Shown one piece after another: positions 15,178-23,490 of a stretch of DNA of 64,000 nt; the stretch's first letter is position 1; each line of letters starts with the position of its first letter. Made by a program: the position numbers and the translations under genes. A model generated the notes under the pieces. It saw only the letters and a list, made by a program, of their open reading frames with translations. It was not told the origin of the DNA and ran no database searches. The DNA is from Kroppenstedtia sanguinis. Lineage in GTDB: Bacteria; Bacillota; Bacilli; Thermoactinomycetales; DSM-45169. The stretch spans positions 30,472-94,471 of the forward strand of contig NZ_JBNPXF010000012.1 in NCBI RefSeq assembly GCF_050433445.1. Direction: 5' to 3'.

Positions 15178-18030
15178 TCCGGATCACTTCCTTTGCCAAT
15201 TCAATATAGCATTCCGCCCCACGGGAACGGACATCGTAATCCAGGATAGTCATCCCGTGGCTGGGTGCTTCACTGAGACGGACATTGCGGGGGATGACAG
15301 TACGATACACCTTCTCCTGAAAATATTTCTTGACTTCCTCCATCACCTGTACAGAAAGATTGGTACGTCCATCAAACATCGTCAATAGGACACCCTCAAT
15401 TTCCAAGCGTTTATTCAAGTGTTTTTGCACAATGCGAATCGTGTTCAGTAATTGTCCCAATCCTTCCAATGCGTAAAACTCACATTGGATGGGGATCAAT
15501 ACCGAATTGGCTGCAGTCAGCGAGTTGACTGTCAACACTCCGAGAGAAGGGGGACAGTCGATCAGGATATAGTCGTAAGTATCTCTGATTCCTTGCAATG
15601 CCCGCTTCAGTCGATGTTCACGGGAAAGGGTTTGGACCAATTCAATTTCCGCCCCGGCCAATTCGATCCGCGCGGGTACTAGATCCAATCCCTCAATCGA
15701 ACTGGGGAGAATCACATCCTTAGCGGGGACTTCATCAATCAACACATCATAGATGCACTGTTTCACATCTGCTTTATTGATCCCCAATCCAGAAGTCGTG
15801 TTACCCTGAGGATCTGTATCCACAATCAAAATTCGTTTGCCTTGATGGACCAAACTGGCTCCCAAATTGATGGAAGTCGTCGTTTTGTAGGGTGGGAACC
15901 CAGCGCCTTGCCAGATCCTCATCGCAGGTTTCTGTGAACCCCCCTCCGAACCGAACGTACACTTTTCAATGTATTCGGCTCTCCAGCCATTCCTGAGCCC
16001 AGTAAAAACAATGAGAGTTTTCTCGCAAATACCCGATCAGAGAAAGCAGGAGGGAGAGGCGGACAGGCTACGATCTCTTGCCAAAAGTGCAAACAAGCTC
16101 CGGCTGCATTTTTTTCCTTAATGGTTCATGGAAGTATGTAAGCAGCTTTTCCCTTCCGTCTCCGTCCTCCACCTTCAGCCCAATCCTTTTTTTTGGCACG
16201 GTTCCCGGTCCGCTATGAATCTCTGTACCGTATTTGTCCAACACCTTTTTCAACGAGGTTTTTTCCTTGCGGGCGATGGTCTTGACTAAACTCCAATAGT
16301 GATAATACCTGAATTTCCCCAGCTTGGTGCTGACATCCTCAGCCATACTATAAAAATCGTACAACTCTCGCATTTCCACATGGTATCGCTGAATTAATTG
16401 TGGGAGAGGCAGATAGATTCTGGAGTTGATATGAACCGGCTTGCCCCTCTGGCTGAATAATCCAATCTGCTGACGAATCACCTCACCTGGCACCAACAAT
16501 TGAACGCCTCCAAAGGCGGCTCCCCTTTCAACCTCTGTTGCATCCTGCTTTGGCACGCGCTTCTCGGATTGGATCTCATAACCGAGAAAGCGCACAGGGT
16601 TCTTTGCTAAGTGTTGGATCCGGATCTCCTCTCCCTCAAGAGCCAGGTGCAAGGAAGATTGCAGGAAAGTTTGGATATCCTCTCGGAGGGCCTGAACTGT
16701 GGCCTTTTTCCCACTCAAGCAAAGGAGGAATCGCTCGGCATACCTGAGATAAATCATCTGCTCCCCCTGATCTCTGGCAGATAAAGATCGTTCTTCCATC
16801 CATCGATCCAGTTCATGAAGATAGATATTGACAAGCAAAGAGCAGATCTCCCCTCCGGGGAAAGAAGTCGAAGCATACAGGGGAATACCCCCGTATCGCA
16901 AGAGCCCCGCCCGAAGAAACCGGTGGAGCAACTCCAGAAATCTACCGTCATCAATCCGCCTAGCTAACAGAGAAAGCAAAAGCTGAGGGTCCATTCGTTG
17001 CAGGAGATCCTGGATCTCACCTTCCATTCCCCAATTCACGTTCCTGCAGGATGTGCGGATCATGCGCAAAGCCGTCTGATGGCTCCTGCCAGGTCGGAAA
17101 CCATGTGAGGAGTTCAGAAAGATTGGCTCATAGATCGCCTCCAGGATCTGTCTTAATATCTCCAAGACCCATCGATCTCCAATGGGAAGAATCTCATCCC
17201 CTCTCCCCTGTTTTGGGCCTAATGATCTGGGGTAATAGGCCTCCGCTTTCATCTGCCGGATCACTTGCTTCACCCACTCCGCCTGCACTCCATCCAGAGA
17301 AACATTGGACCGCTGGGCCCCTGGCCACTCCCGAATTTGGATCCAAGCGTTCCGATAGAAGTCAGGATTAAAAAAATTGCGGTATAACCTTCGAAAGACA
17401 AAACTCTCATCGTGTCTGGCTTTCCGGCTCAGTAACGATAAGATTACTTCGGCTCTCTGCATTTCGCATACCTCCATAATCCATCGTTTGAACGACCTGC
17501 CCCCCTTCGCCAAGTAATGGGCTTTCCCCATCTCAGACTACTACGGGGGCTCCGTGACCCTAGCGAGATTCCTTCTGAACATCCCGCCTTAGGCCATCTC
17601 CGTTTAGGATAGATGAACACCATGGAAGTGACGTAGGTTCCCGTTCGTCTCTTTGACACATCTTTGATGCGCTGGGAAAGGGGCGGAGAGTATGAAGAGC
17701 GCAGGAAATACCCTTCACAGCTCCTTTCCGTGTGCGTCTCAATCAGCTTTCGCACACCCCGGCGGTCAGGGCCAAGAAACTGGGGTTCAGGCAGTATAGC
17801 CTTGACCCTATCACTTCATTGGTCTCGCCGATCCGGCCACACGCTGATTAAACGACCGATCGGCTTTGCCGGCATGCTATGGTCCCTGATGGTGTTTCCA
17901 CATCAGGTAAGCCGGTTGACCATGGGATCTCTCTCCAATCCCAGCCTCCAGAAAGGCATTGTTCATCATCCCCTTACGGACGCACTCCAACCCCGCCTTT
18001 TTGATTGGCAATGGCTACAACTCGACTCAA
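15164..18030 (-). CDS. soj: Chromosome partitioning ATPase ParA (Soj), split by a group II intron
   Basis: The gene is in two exons. Exon 1 is 18030-17986 (TTG start, GAGGTG 8 nt upstream) and encodes MSRVVAIANQKGGVG. Exon 2 is 15886-15164, beginning KTTTSINLGASL. Joining them restores the deviant Walker A motif KGGVGKTTT in frame and a 255-residue protein of normal Soj length, with VDTDPQGN and DCPPSLG (Walker A', B) intact. The 2099-bp group II intron in between must be removed for any functional Soj. An uninterrupted ORF beginning MRIWQGAG at 15922 is intron plus exon 2 and lacks the P-loop. Soj partitions origins with Spo0J and regulates DnaA. It lies 73 bp downstream of noc. Confidence 0.93.
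15887..17985 (-). mobile_element. Group II intron inserted in the soj P-loop codons
   Basis: On the minus strand the intron starts GTGCGTCCG (consensus GUGCG) at 17985. It ends ...CCCACCCTAC at 15887, with an A seven nucleotides from the 3' end as candidate branch point. Domain V is clear at about 15925-15985: GAGCCGAATACATTGAAAAG, then a GTTCGGTTCGGAGGG strand. The exon boundaries, chosen by these motifs, also restore the Soj reading frame exactly, which is strong independent support. The maturase ORF lies in domain IV. EBS/IBS pairings were not resolved. Confidence 0.93.
16068..17462 (-). CDS. Group II intron maturase with destroyed reverse-transcriptase active site
   Basis: This 464-residue protein starts at ATG 17462 (MQRAEVILSLLSRK), with GGAGGT 7 nt upstream. 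The fingers/palm scaffold is recognisable (FNPDFYRNAW, HGFRPGRSHQTAL, VNIYLHELDRWMEE), as is the maturase X domain (YHYWSLVKTIARKEKTSLKKVL). Catalytic positions are lost: motif 3, normally GDI..FFD, reads GEIQDLLQ; motif 4, normally TPQGG, reads TSFPGGE; motif 5, normally YADD, reads YAER. There is no HNH endonuclease. The ORF has no stop or frameshift, so I infer selection for splicing of soj rather than mobility. The last codons and 3' flank resemble MITE sequence. Confidence 0.9.
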   Translation of the reverse strand: MQRAEVILSLLSRKARHDESFVFRRLYRNFFNPDFYRNAWIQIREWPGAQRSNVSLDGVQAEWVKQVIRQMKAEAYYPRSLGPKQGRGDEILPIGDRWVLEILRQILEAIYEPIFLNSSHGFRPGRSHQTALRMIRTSCRNVNWGMEGEIQDLLQRMDPQLLLSLLARRIDDGRFLELLHRFLRAGLLRYGGIPLYASTSFPGGEICSLLVNIYLHELDRWMEERSLSARDQGEQMIYLRYAERFLLCLSGKKATVQALREDIQTFLQSSLHLALEGEEIRIQHLAKNPVRFLGYEIQSEKRVPKQDATEVERGAAFGGVQLLVPGEVIRQQIGLFSQRGKPVHINSRIYLPLPQLIQRYHVEMRELYDFYSMAEDVSTKLGKFRYYHYWSLVKTIARKEKTSLKKVLDKYGTEIHSGPGTVPKKRIGLKVEDGDGREKLLTYFHEPLRKKMQPELVCTFGKRS

Positions 18031-18103
18031 TGAATCTGCACCTCGTTTCACAGCTGATAGGAGTCAGGACTGCACGAGTCCCTTCCTCGAAATTGTACAC
18101 CTT

Positions 18104-18916
18104 TTATTTTGGAATGCGAATAACCACTTCATAAAAGTCCTCCTGATCCTTTTCATCTGCAATCACTGGAAGACCGCTCTCTTTCACCATGTCCACAGAT
18201 TGGCGAATGGTATTGACTGCAATTCGTACATCCCTGGAAAAGGATTTTCGTTTGGGCTTGGGAGTATTCCTCATCTCCGTCCAGCGTTGCACCCGTTTTT
18301 CTGTCTGTTTGACATTCAGGTCTTTCTGCAATATTTCATGTAACAACTTCAATTGCAGTTCTTTTTCCTTCAAACCCAACAACGCCCGGGCATGTCTCTC
18401 GGAAATGGATCGGTTCAAGACCGCATCCTTTACCTCCTGTGGAAGGTGTAGCAGACGCAATTTATTCGCCACAGTAGATTGTCCCTTCCCTAACCGCTTG
18501 GCGAGACCTTCCTGCGTCAGGTCGTGAAGCTCGATTAACTGATCGTAGGCCTCCGCCTCTTCCAGAGCGGTCAATCCTTCCCGTTGCAGGTTTTCGATCA
18601 ATGAGACCGAGGCAGCATCCATATCGGACATCTCACGAACAATGGCGGGAATTCTCTCCATCCCTAATTTTTTGACAGCACGAAGCCTTCTTTCACCGGC
18701 GATCAATTCATAGTGATCCCGAACTCGCCGTACCACCACTGGTTGGATGACCCCATGGGTGCGAATCGTTTCACACAATTCCTTTAATCGTTCGTCATCA
18801 AAAATCGACCGTGGCTGATAGGGACTCGGCCGGATTTTCTCCACTTCCAACTGCCTGACTTCATCCTGTTCTTCTTTTTCTGCCATCCCGAAAAACCGGT
18901 TGAATGGTTCTCTCAT
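18104..18916 (-). CDS. noc: Nucleoid occlusion protein Noc (ParB family)
   Basis: The start is taken at ATG 18916 (MREPFNRFFG). AGGTGG lies 11 nt upstream; GTG 18922 is an alternative, and the longest frame from GTG 18931 begins within that ribosome site. The ~270-residue protein has a short amphipathic N-terminus for membrane binding, the ParB box (PYQPRSIFD, GERRLRAVKK, ENLQREGLT), a helix-turn-helix (LTQEGLAKRLGKGQSTVANKLRLLHLP), and a basic C-terminal half. Noc binds its own sites and blocks septation over the nucleoid. Order rsmG...noc-soj-spo0J matches B. subtilis, apart from the two extra genes between rsmG and noc. Confidence 0.93.
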   Translation of the reverse strand: MREPFNRFFGMAEKEEQDEVRQLEVEKIRPSPYQPRSIFDDERLKELCETIRTHGVIQPVVVRRVRDHYELIAGERRLRAVKKLGMERIPAIVREMSDMDAASVSLIENLQREGLTALEEAEAYDQLIELHDLTQEGLAKRLGKGQSTVANKLRLLHLPQEVKDAVLNRSISERHARALLGLKEKELQLKLLHEILQKDLNVKQTEKRVQRWTEMRNTPKPKRKSFSRDVRIAVNTIRQSVDMVKESGLPVIADEKDQEDFYEVVIRIPK

Positions 18917-19432
18917 CTTCACGGACACCACCTGTAATCACTATGAAATCTTTTTTAGAAGTATGGTGCTCCCATCATTCTGGGACGACCGAGATGGGCA
19001 ACGTTTCATTGTTCTGAGAAACCCAATTTACCCTTCTGATGGACTCTTTCACATGAGCGTGTTTGATAAAATCACCACGGCAACACATCACCATTCAGTT
19101 GAATCCCCGATCCCACATCTGCGTTCCTCGGCTTCAGTTAGGAATCGACACCTTCACTGGAGAATCATCAGGCATCATGGCCTCACCCACCGTCCTGTCC
19201 TTACCAGACTTACAAAAGTCCTATAACCCAGCAACCCTCCCTTCCAGATCTGGTTCGGCTGTGTTCACATAGACTTTATAACTAATTCGATGTTTTCGAA
19301 AGACCCTCCTCTCTTTTCCACCCCCTTCTTTTCCCTTTCTCCTCTAATTGGAACACCAAAGAGAGGATTTCCATTCGCCATCGTCGCCGAAAACACTTCT
19401 TCACAATGCTCCTCCACCTCCGAACGCTGCTA

Positions 19433-19448
19433 TGTTCCACGTGGAACA
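19433..19448. promoter_or_regulatory. parS site upstream of the actin-like gene
   Basis: TGTTCCACGTGGAACA is a fully symmetric parS variant, one base from the consensus TGTTNCACGTGAAACA. It lies between noc and the actin-like gene, 222 bp before the actin-like start. Confidence 0.88.
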
Positions 19449-19579
19449 TTCCTCACACCCCAACAAAACAAACGTTCCCCTACGACGTAGGAATGAAAGA
19501 ATTCATCGGTCTCTCAACATAAATTGTCGAAAAAAGGGGAAAGGGAATCGACGAAAGAAGAAACCCGCCTTTCTTCTTA

Positions 19580-19609
19580 TTGACCCCCTATAACCCAGAT
19601 TGTTAGAAT
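19580..19609 (+). promoter_or_regulatory. Candidate promoter of the actin-like gene
   Basis: TTGACC, an 18-nt spacer and TAGAAT lie 60 bp before the ATG at 19670, which has its own AGGAGG site. Confidence 0.6.
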
Positions 19610-19669
19610 CAATAGAAGACCAGTGAAAGAACAGTTTGAGACCTTTGACCAAAAACAGGAGGAACCGTT

Positions 19670-20860
19670 ATGAGCGTACCCATCTACATAGGAAATGACC
19701 AAGGCTACTACGGAACCAAAGTTGTCAGCAGAAACGGCGACCAATTCCTCAAGATGTTCATCCGCAATATGGTCGTCCCCAACCGGGTGGGGGAAATCAC
19801 CTATAACAATGATCCTCACAACATCATGTACCGGGAACGAGAAGGAGATCAGGAATGGTTTGTCGGTAAACTGGCTATTGAACAGTCCGCGGACGATGAA
19901 CTATTCGATTCTCATGAACGCCGCCTGTTCAGCCCCACTTGGTTCCGAGAAGAAGAATACATGATTATGTTCCGTGTAAGCACCGGTCTGATGCTACAAG
20001 GAACCGACTCTCCCGAACCGGTAGTTTCGATCGCCTTACCTACAGACAGTTACATCGACTACAAAGAAGAATTGAAACGCCGTCTTGTCGGGAAGCACAG
20101 TTTTGAAGTGAAACAGGGAAACCTCCCCTACCGTAAAATTGAATTTGAAATCAAGCGGGAAAATCTGTACGTGATCAGCCAACCGATGGCTACCCTTTTC
20201 CATATTGCACTGGACCGGGAAGGACAACTTTTGAATGAGGACTTGTTCATCCAAAAAGTAAGTATCAACGACCTGGGATTTGGAACTTCCGATGTGGAAA
20301 CCCTTCATGGGGAGACCATCATCAAACGGCAAAGCTTCACTTCCCGTCATGCCATGATCAATGTATATCAACTTCTTTCTAAACGATTGACCGAGTTCTC
20401 ACGGGAAGTGGACCCGGACAAACAAGGGAAAGAGTATCCGATCTGGAGTCTGAACCGGATTATCCGCTCTGGGGAAATCAGCTTTAAAGGCAAAGTTTAC
20501 GATGTAAACGAAATTGTGAAAGGATGCATCCAGGAAGTGGGGACCTCCCTGGTGGAGGAAGTATGGAATCGACTGGATTACGCCGATGACATCACATATA
20601 TTATCCTGACCGGCGGCTCGTCCATTCCTTTCAAGCCCTATTACCGGGATCGATTCGGAGACAAACTGATCTTTGCCGAGGATTACGGTATCGATGCCCA
20701 GTTTGCCAACGCCTTCGGCTTGTGCAAATTCACCCAATCCAAATCGAAAACCGTACCGTTGAAAACACAGCAGGAAGTAGCCGCCACCATTCAAGAAGAG
20801 TTTAACGTACCCAGTTCTGCGGAGAAACGGGTCGGACGAAAAGGACAAACTAAAAAATAA
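19670..20860 (+). CDS. Actin-like ATPase of the ParM/StbA/Alp type
   Basis: This 396-residue protein has the actin-fold nucleotide motifs in order: phosphate 1 (IYIGNDQGYYGTKVV, residues 5-19), phosphate 2 (INDLGFGTSDVETL, near 203) and the adenosine motif (ILTGGSSIPFKP, near 310). ParM/StbA proteins polymerise to push plasmids apart; chromosomal relatives are poorly studied. The C-terminal tail is basic (EKRVGRKGQTKK). AGGAGG precedes ATG 19670. It lies between noc and rsmG, close to parS, and is followed by a 512-residue disordered protein on the same strand. No ParR-like DNA-binding partner was recognised. A role in origin segregation or hyphal cytoskeleton is inference. Confidence 0.88.
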   Translation: MSVPIYIGNDQGYYGTKVVSRNGDQFLKMFIRNMVVPNRVGEITYNNDPHNIMYREREGDQEWFVGKLAIEQSADDELFDSHERRLFSPTWFREEEYMIMFRVSTGLMLQGTDSPEPVVSIALPTDSYIDYKEELKRRLVGKHSFEVKQGNLPYRKIEFEIKRENLYVISQPMATLFHIALDREGQLLNEDLFIQKVSINDLGFGTSDVETLHGETIIKRQSFTSRHAMINVYQLLSKRLTEFSREVDPDKQGKEYPIWSLNRIIRSGEISFKGKVYDVNEIVKGCIQEVGTSLVEEVWNRLDYADDITYIILTGGSSIPFKPYYRDRFGDKLIFAEDYGIDAQFANAFGLCKFTQSKSKTVPLKTQQEVAATIQEEFNVPSSAEKRVGRKGQTKK

Positions 20861-20888
20861 CTGCTGAAGCTTCATTCAATTCCGGGTA

Positions 20889-20919
20889 AATCCCCCAGGG
20901 TATGAAACCTTGGGGGATT
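20889..20919. promoter_or_regulatory. Hairpin between the actin-like gene and its downstream partner
   Basis: AATCCCCCAGGG and CCTTGGGGGATT form an 11-12-bp stem 28 bp after the actin-like stop. No U-tract follows, so it may be an RNA stability or processing element, or an operator, rather than a terminator. Confidence 0.5.
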
Positions 20920-21018
20920 CCGTAACCTCTTACCCAAAGGGCCGATGGACTGCAACCATTCCGCGGCAGCCGCAAAAACCCGAAAAATACTGAGGGGAAT
21001 GAAAAGGAGGGGAAACCC

Positions 21019-22557
21019 ATGACTTATTCGGGAAAAGATTATGATGTGATTGTGATTGGTAAAGGGCATGCCGGAAAGGAAGCAGCCAAAAAAGCGGCCC
21101 GGATGGGGAAAACAGCTTTACTGCTCAAATTGAATCCGGGTTCCATCGCCTCCGTCATGTGTAGCTCTTCTCAACAGGAATCACCGGGGGAGATTCCTTC
21201 CGGAATTCAAGCCCAACTCGTCAGCCTGGAAGATGAAAATAATTGGTCACAAAAATTGAAGTTTGAACCACTGGATTCCGATTCCCATCACTCGGTTTAT
21301 ATCTTGCAAGTCCCGGAAATAGATCCAGAGAAAAACCTCCTCTTCGGAGAGAGCCTTCCCAGCGAAGAAGAACCGACTCCAGCGGAGATCGAAGCGGAGC
21401 ACATTCCCACTGAGCCCAGATCCACCCGACAGAGCCTGGGATCTTTTGCGAAGACGGAAGAGATTGCAGAAAGCGCCCCGCCCTCTGATCATTCTCGGGA
21501 TCGGGAAAGTATATCCCCCGATCCCGAGCCTGAACCACCAGAAGACACGGTCTTTCATCAGCGAGAGATTTACAACCGAAAACGTTTGTTGCACCGACAA
21601 TCCCCTTCCGTGGGCCGAGGGCACCCGACTGTCGAACCCTCAGGTCAGAAGGGAAAATCGAGGGAACCGGTTTTTCGGGAAAGGGAAAAGGATCTGAGGA
21701 AAAAATTGGTCCAGGATCGCCGCTCTTCCGTAGAACAGACACCTCCGAGACGGGAATCCCTTTCTTCCCCTCACATTCATGGGAAACCAACCAGAGAACC
21801 ATCGGTAACGGAAGAGCGTTCTCTCCCGGATGCAAAAGAATCTCATACCGAACCCTTTGCCCATACACAGAAATCCGGACAGCGCCCGGCTAAACGAACT
21901 TCTTCTTCCGTGATTCCCATGGATCAAGGGCGGATCAAGCATCGGAAAGCCAACCGTCCAAAGGAGCCCTTCCATTTAATCGACAAGGAGAAACGGACGC
22001 CACCGCCTGCGACAAACTCGGAACCTCCCTCCCCGGATTCTTCGCTAGTATGGGAGGAACGTAACCCTAAGCGGGAACAGGCCCTGACGTACGAACCTTT
22101 TCAGGAAATGAAGGAGAAGGGGCCCCTGTCTCGTCACCACATGAACCCGACCCGGGAAAAAAGCGGCCCCCGGCAGGAAGGCCCCTCCGTTTCTCCCACT
22201 CCAGGGCCATTGCAAAGTCCATCCCGGAAGCCTCCCTCCAATCCAAAACGGGAAGAGCCGGGGATGGTACCAAAACAACAGCGAGTGGCTTCCCCTCCTC
22301 CCCTACGGCGGGAAGAGCCAAATAAAGAGCAAAAGACGGCAAGCCACTTCCATCTCAATCAAGAGGCTGCCCGCAACGTATTGAAAAACTCCAATGAGGG
22401 CTTAAAAAAGGATGAACTCGATATCTCCGATCCCTTCGGTGAATCTTATGACGAGCTCTTCACTCCCTTCTCTGGAAGCGACCCTCAGGACGTGCAATTG
22501 GAAAAACGAAAACTGGCCCTGCGTGGACTTCACAATTTGATCAATAACCTCGGTTAA
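21019..22557 (+). CDS. Disordered protein with an MnmG-derived N-terminus
   Basis: This 512-residue protein is recognised only at its N-terminus. Residues ~8-50 (YDVIVIGKGHAGKEAAKKA, RMGKTALLLKL) align without gaps to the FAD-binding start of MnmG encoded at 25377, about 25 of 43 positions being identical by eye. The rest of MnmG is absent. Residues ~60-450 are rich in P, E, R, K and S, with recurring R-E-P/KREEP-like words and no hydrophobic core. The last ~60 residues (SDPFGESYDELFTPF, RKLALRGLHNLINNLG) look ordered. AAAGGAGGGG precedes ATG 21019. It is downstream of the actin-like gene and ends at a strong terminator. It may be a scaffold or filament adaptor; function unknown. Confidence 0.7.
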   Translation: MTYSGKDYDVIVIGKGHAGKEAAKKAARMGKTALLLKLNPGSIASVMCSSSQQESPGEIPSGIQAQLVSLEDENNWSQKLKFEPLDSDSHHSVYILQVPEIDPEKNLLFGESLPSEEEPTPAEIEAEHIPTEPRSTRQSLGSFAKTEEIAESAPPSDHSRDRESISPDPEPEPPEDTVFHQREIYNRKRLLHRQSPSVGRGHPTVEPSGQKGKSREPVFREREKDLRKKLVQDRRSSVEQTPPRRESLSSPHIHGKPTREPSVTEERSLPDAKESHTEPFAHTQKSGQRPAKRTSSSVIPMDQGRIKHRKANRPKEPFHLIDKEKRTPPPATNSEPPSPDSSLVWEERNPKREQALTYEPFQEMKEKGPLSRHHMNPTREKSGPRQEGPSVSPTPGPLQSPSRKPPSNPKREEPGMVPKQQRVASPPPLRREEPNKEQKTASHFHLNQEAARNVLKNSNEGLKKDELDISDPFGESYDELFTPFSGSDPQDVQLEKRKLALRGLHNLINNLG

Positions 22558-22587
22558 AAAAGCAGCCTTGGCAACGGCTGCTTTTTC
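22556..22587 (+). terminator. Terminator after the actin-like operon
   Basis: AAAAAGCAGCC, an 8-nt loop and GGCTGCTTTTT form a strong stem with T-rich ends on both strands. It overlaps the stop codon of the disordered-protein gene. Confidence 0.9.
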
Positions 22588-22612
22588 CTTGCCAGGGTAT
22601 GATCTCTCCCTC

Positions 22613-22648
22613 AAAACAAATGCCCCTTCGGAAACGATCCAAAGGGGC
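22613..22648 (-). terminator. Probable terminator of rsmG
   Basis: On the minus strand GCCCCTT pairs with AAGGGGC around a 12-13-nt loop and is followed by ATTTGTTTT, about 70 bp after the rsmG stop. Confidence 0.6.
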
Positions 22649-22715
22649 GAGAAAGACTAGAAGCATTGTGATTTACATCTCTTTTGACGAACTTTTTCGC
22701 AACGTTTCTAGGTCT

Positions 22716-23444
22716 TTATGAGTGGTGCAACGGTTTTCGGGCAGGGGTTCCCGCTGAACGGGGATAGGATTTGGGGGTGGGTCTCTCCTTCGCGACCACA
22801 ATCAGATGCCGCTCTCCCATTTCTTCCGGCAGGGAGAGATAAATGGAATCAGGTGCTTTCCCTCCCAGTGTTCTCACTCCCGGACGCGCCTCTCTCATCT
22901 CTTCTTCCACATCGGCCCCCTTCCACGCCACAAACCTTCCCCCCACCCGGACAAAGGGAAGACAGTATTCAGCCAACACATTTAATCTCGCCACAGCGCG
23001 GGCACTTGCTACATCAAAAGATTCCCGGAACATGGGTTTGCGGGCCGCCTCTTCCGCCCTTCCGTGCACACACTCCACTCCGCTCAACCCCAGCTCCGCC
23101 ACAGTTTCCTTCATAAAGGTGACACGCTTATTCAAGGAATCCAACAAAACCAGCCGCAAGTGAGGATAAGCAATCTTGAGGGGAATCCCTGGAAAGCCAG
23201 CCCCGGTTCCCACATCGATCAAGGAATTCACTTCAGCAAAGGAGAGATGTGAGGCCAGGGTGAGAGAATCAAAAAAATGCTTTACAAAGACTTCCTTCTC
23301 ATCGGTAATCGCTGTCAGGTTCATCTTTTTATTGCCTTCCACCAACAGGTGGTAATAACGGTGAAAAAGGTCCAGCTGTTCTGTGCTCAGTTGCATCTGT
23401 AAACGTTCCTGGGCTGCTTCCTCCAGCCATTCCCGATAATCCAT
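22716..23444 (-). CDS. rsmG: 16S rRNA (guanine527-N7)-methyltransferase RsmG (GidB)
   Basis: This 242-residue protein has an SAM-binding Rossmann fold: DVGTGAGFPGIPLKI (residues ~78-92), LLDSLNKRVTFM and VASARAVARL. It methylates G527 of 16S rRNA; loss gives low-level streptomycin resistance. The N-terminal helices (FHRYYHLLVEGNKKMNLTAI) match GidB. It follows mnmG by 46 bp on the same strand, the usual arrangement. The C-terminal ~25 residues (TPKSYPRSAGTPARKP) match the typical RsmG ending. Confidence 0.96.
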   Translation of the reverse strand: MDYREWLEEAAQERLQMQLSTEQLDLFHRYYHLLVEGNKKMNLTAITDEKEVFVKHFFDSLTLASHLSFAEVNSLIDVGTGAGFPGIPLKIAYPHLRLVLLDSLNKRVTFMKETVAELGLSGVECVHGRAEEAARKPMFRESFDVASARAVARLNVLAEYCLPFVRVGGRFVAWKGADVEEEMREARPGVRTLGGKAPDSIYLSLPEEMGERHLIVVAKERPTPKSYPRSAGTPARKPLHHS

Positions 23445-23490
23445 GGGACTCTCCTTTCATCACCTGAAGGAGTTGTGATACAACAAATCC

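Larger units (their letters stand above)
18932..19669. other. 738-bp intergenic region between noc and the actin-like gene
   Basis: The region separates divergent noc (minus) and the actin-like gene (plus). It holds a symmetric parS (19433-19448), a weak A/T-rich hairpin (AGAAGAAA/TTTCTTCT, 19556-19577) and a promoter (19580-19609). No convincing coding sequence, RNA gene or iteron array was seen in the rest; short ORFs here lack ribosome sites and family signatures. It is a plausible centromere-like control region, but that is inference. Confidence 0.5.

Noticed and set aside
15164..15922. Uninterrupted 252-residue ORF beginning MRIWQGAG as the full soj gene
   Set aside because: Its first 12 residues are translated intron 3' end; it lacks the P-loop and a ribosome site, and the true N-terminus is found 2.1 kb upstream.
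19063..19593. Short ORFs in the noc/actin-like intergenic region
   Set aside because: No ribosome sites, no conserved motifs, and one overlaps parS; treated as non-coding.
21019..22557. Second functional MnmG or FAD-dependent oxidoreductase
   Set aside because: Only the first ~50 residues resemble MnmG; the catalytic and second FAD regions are absent.
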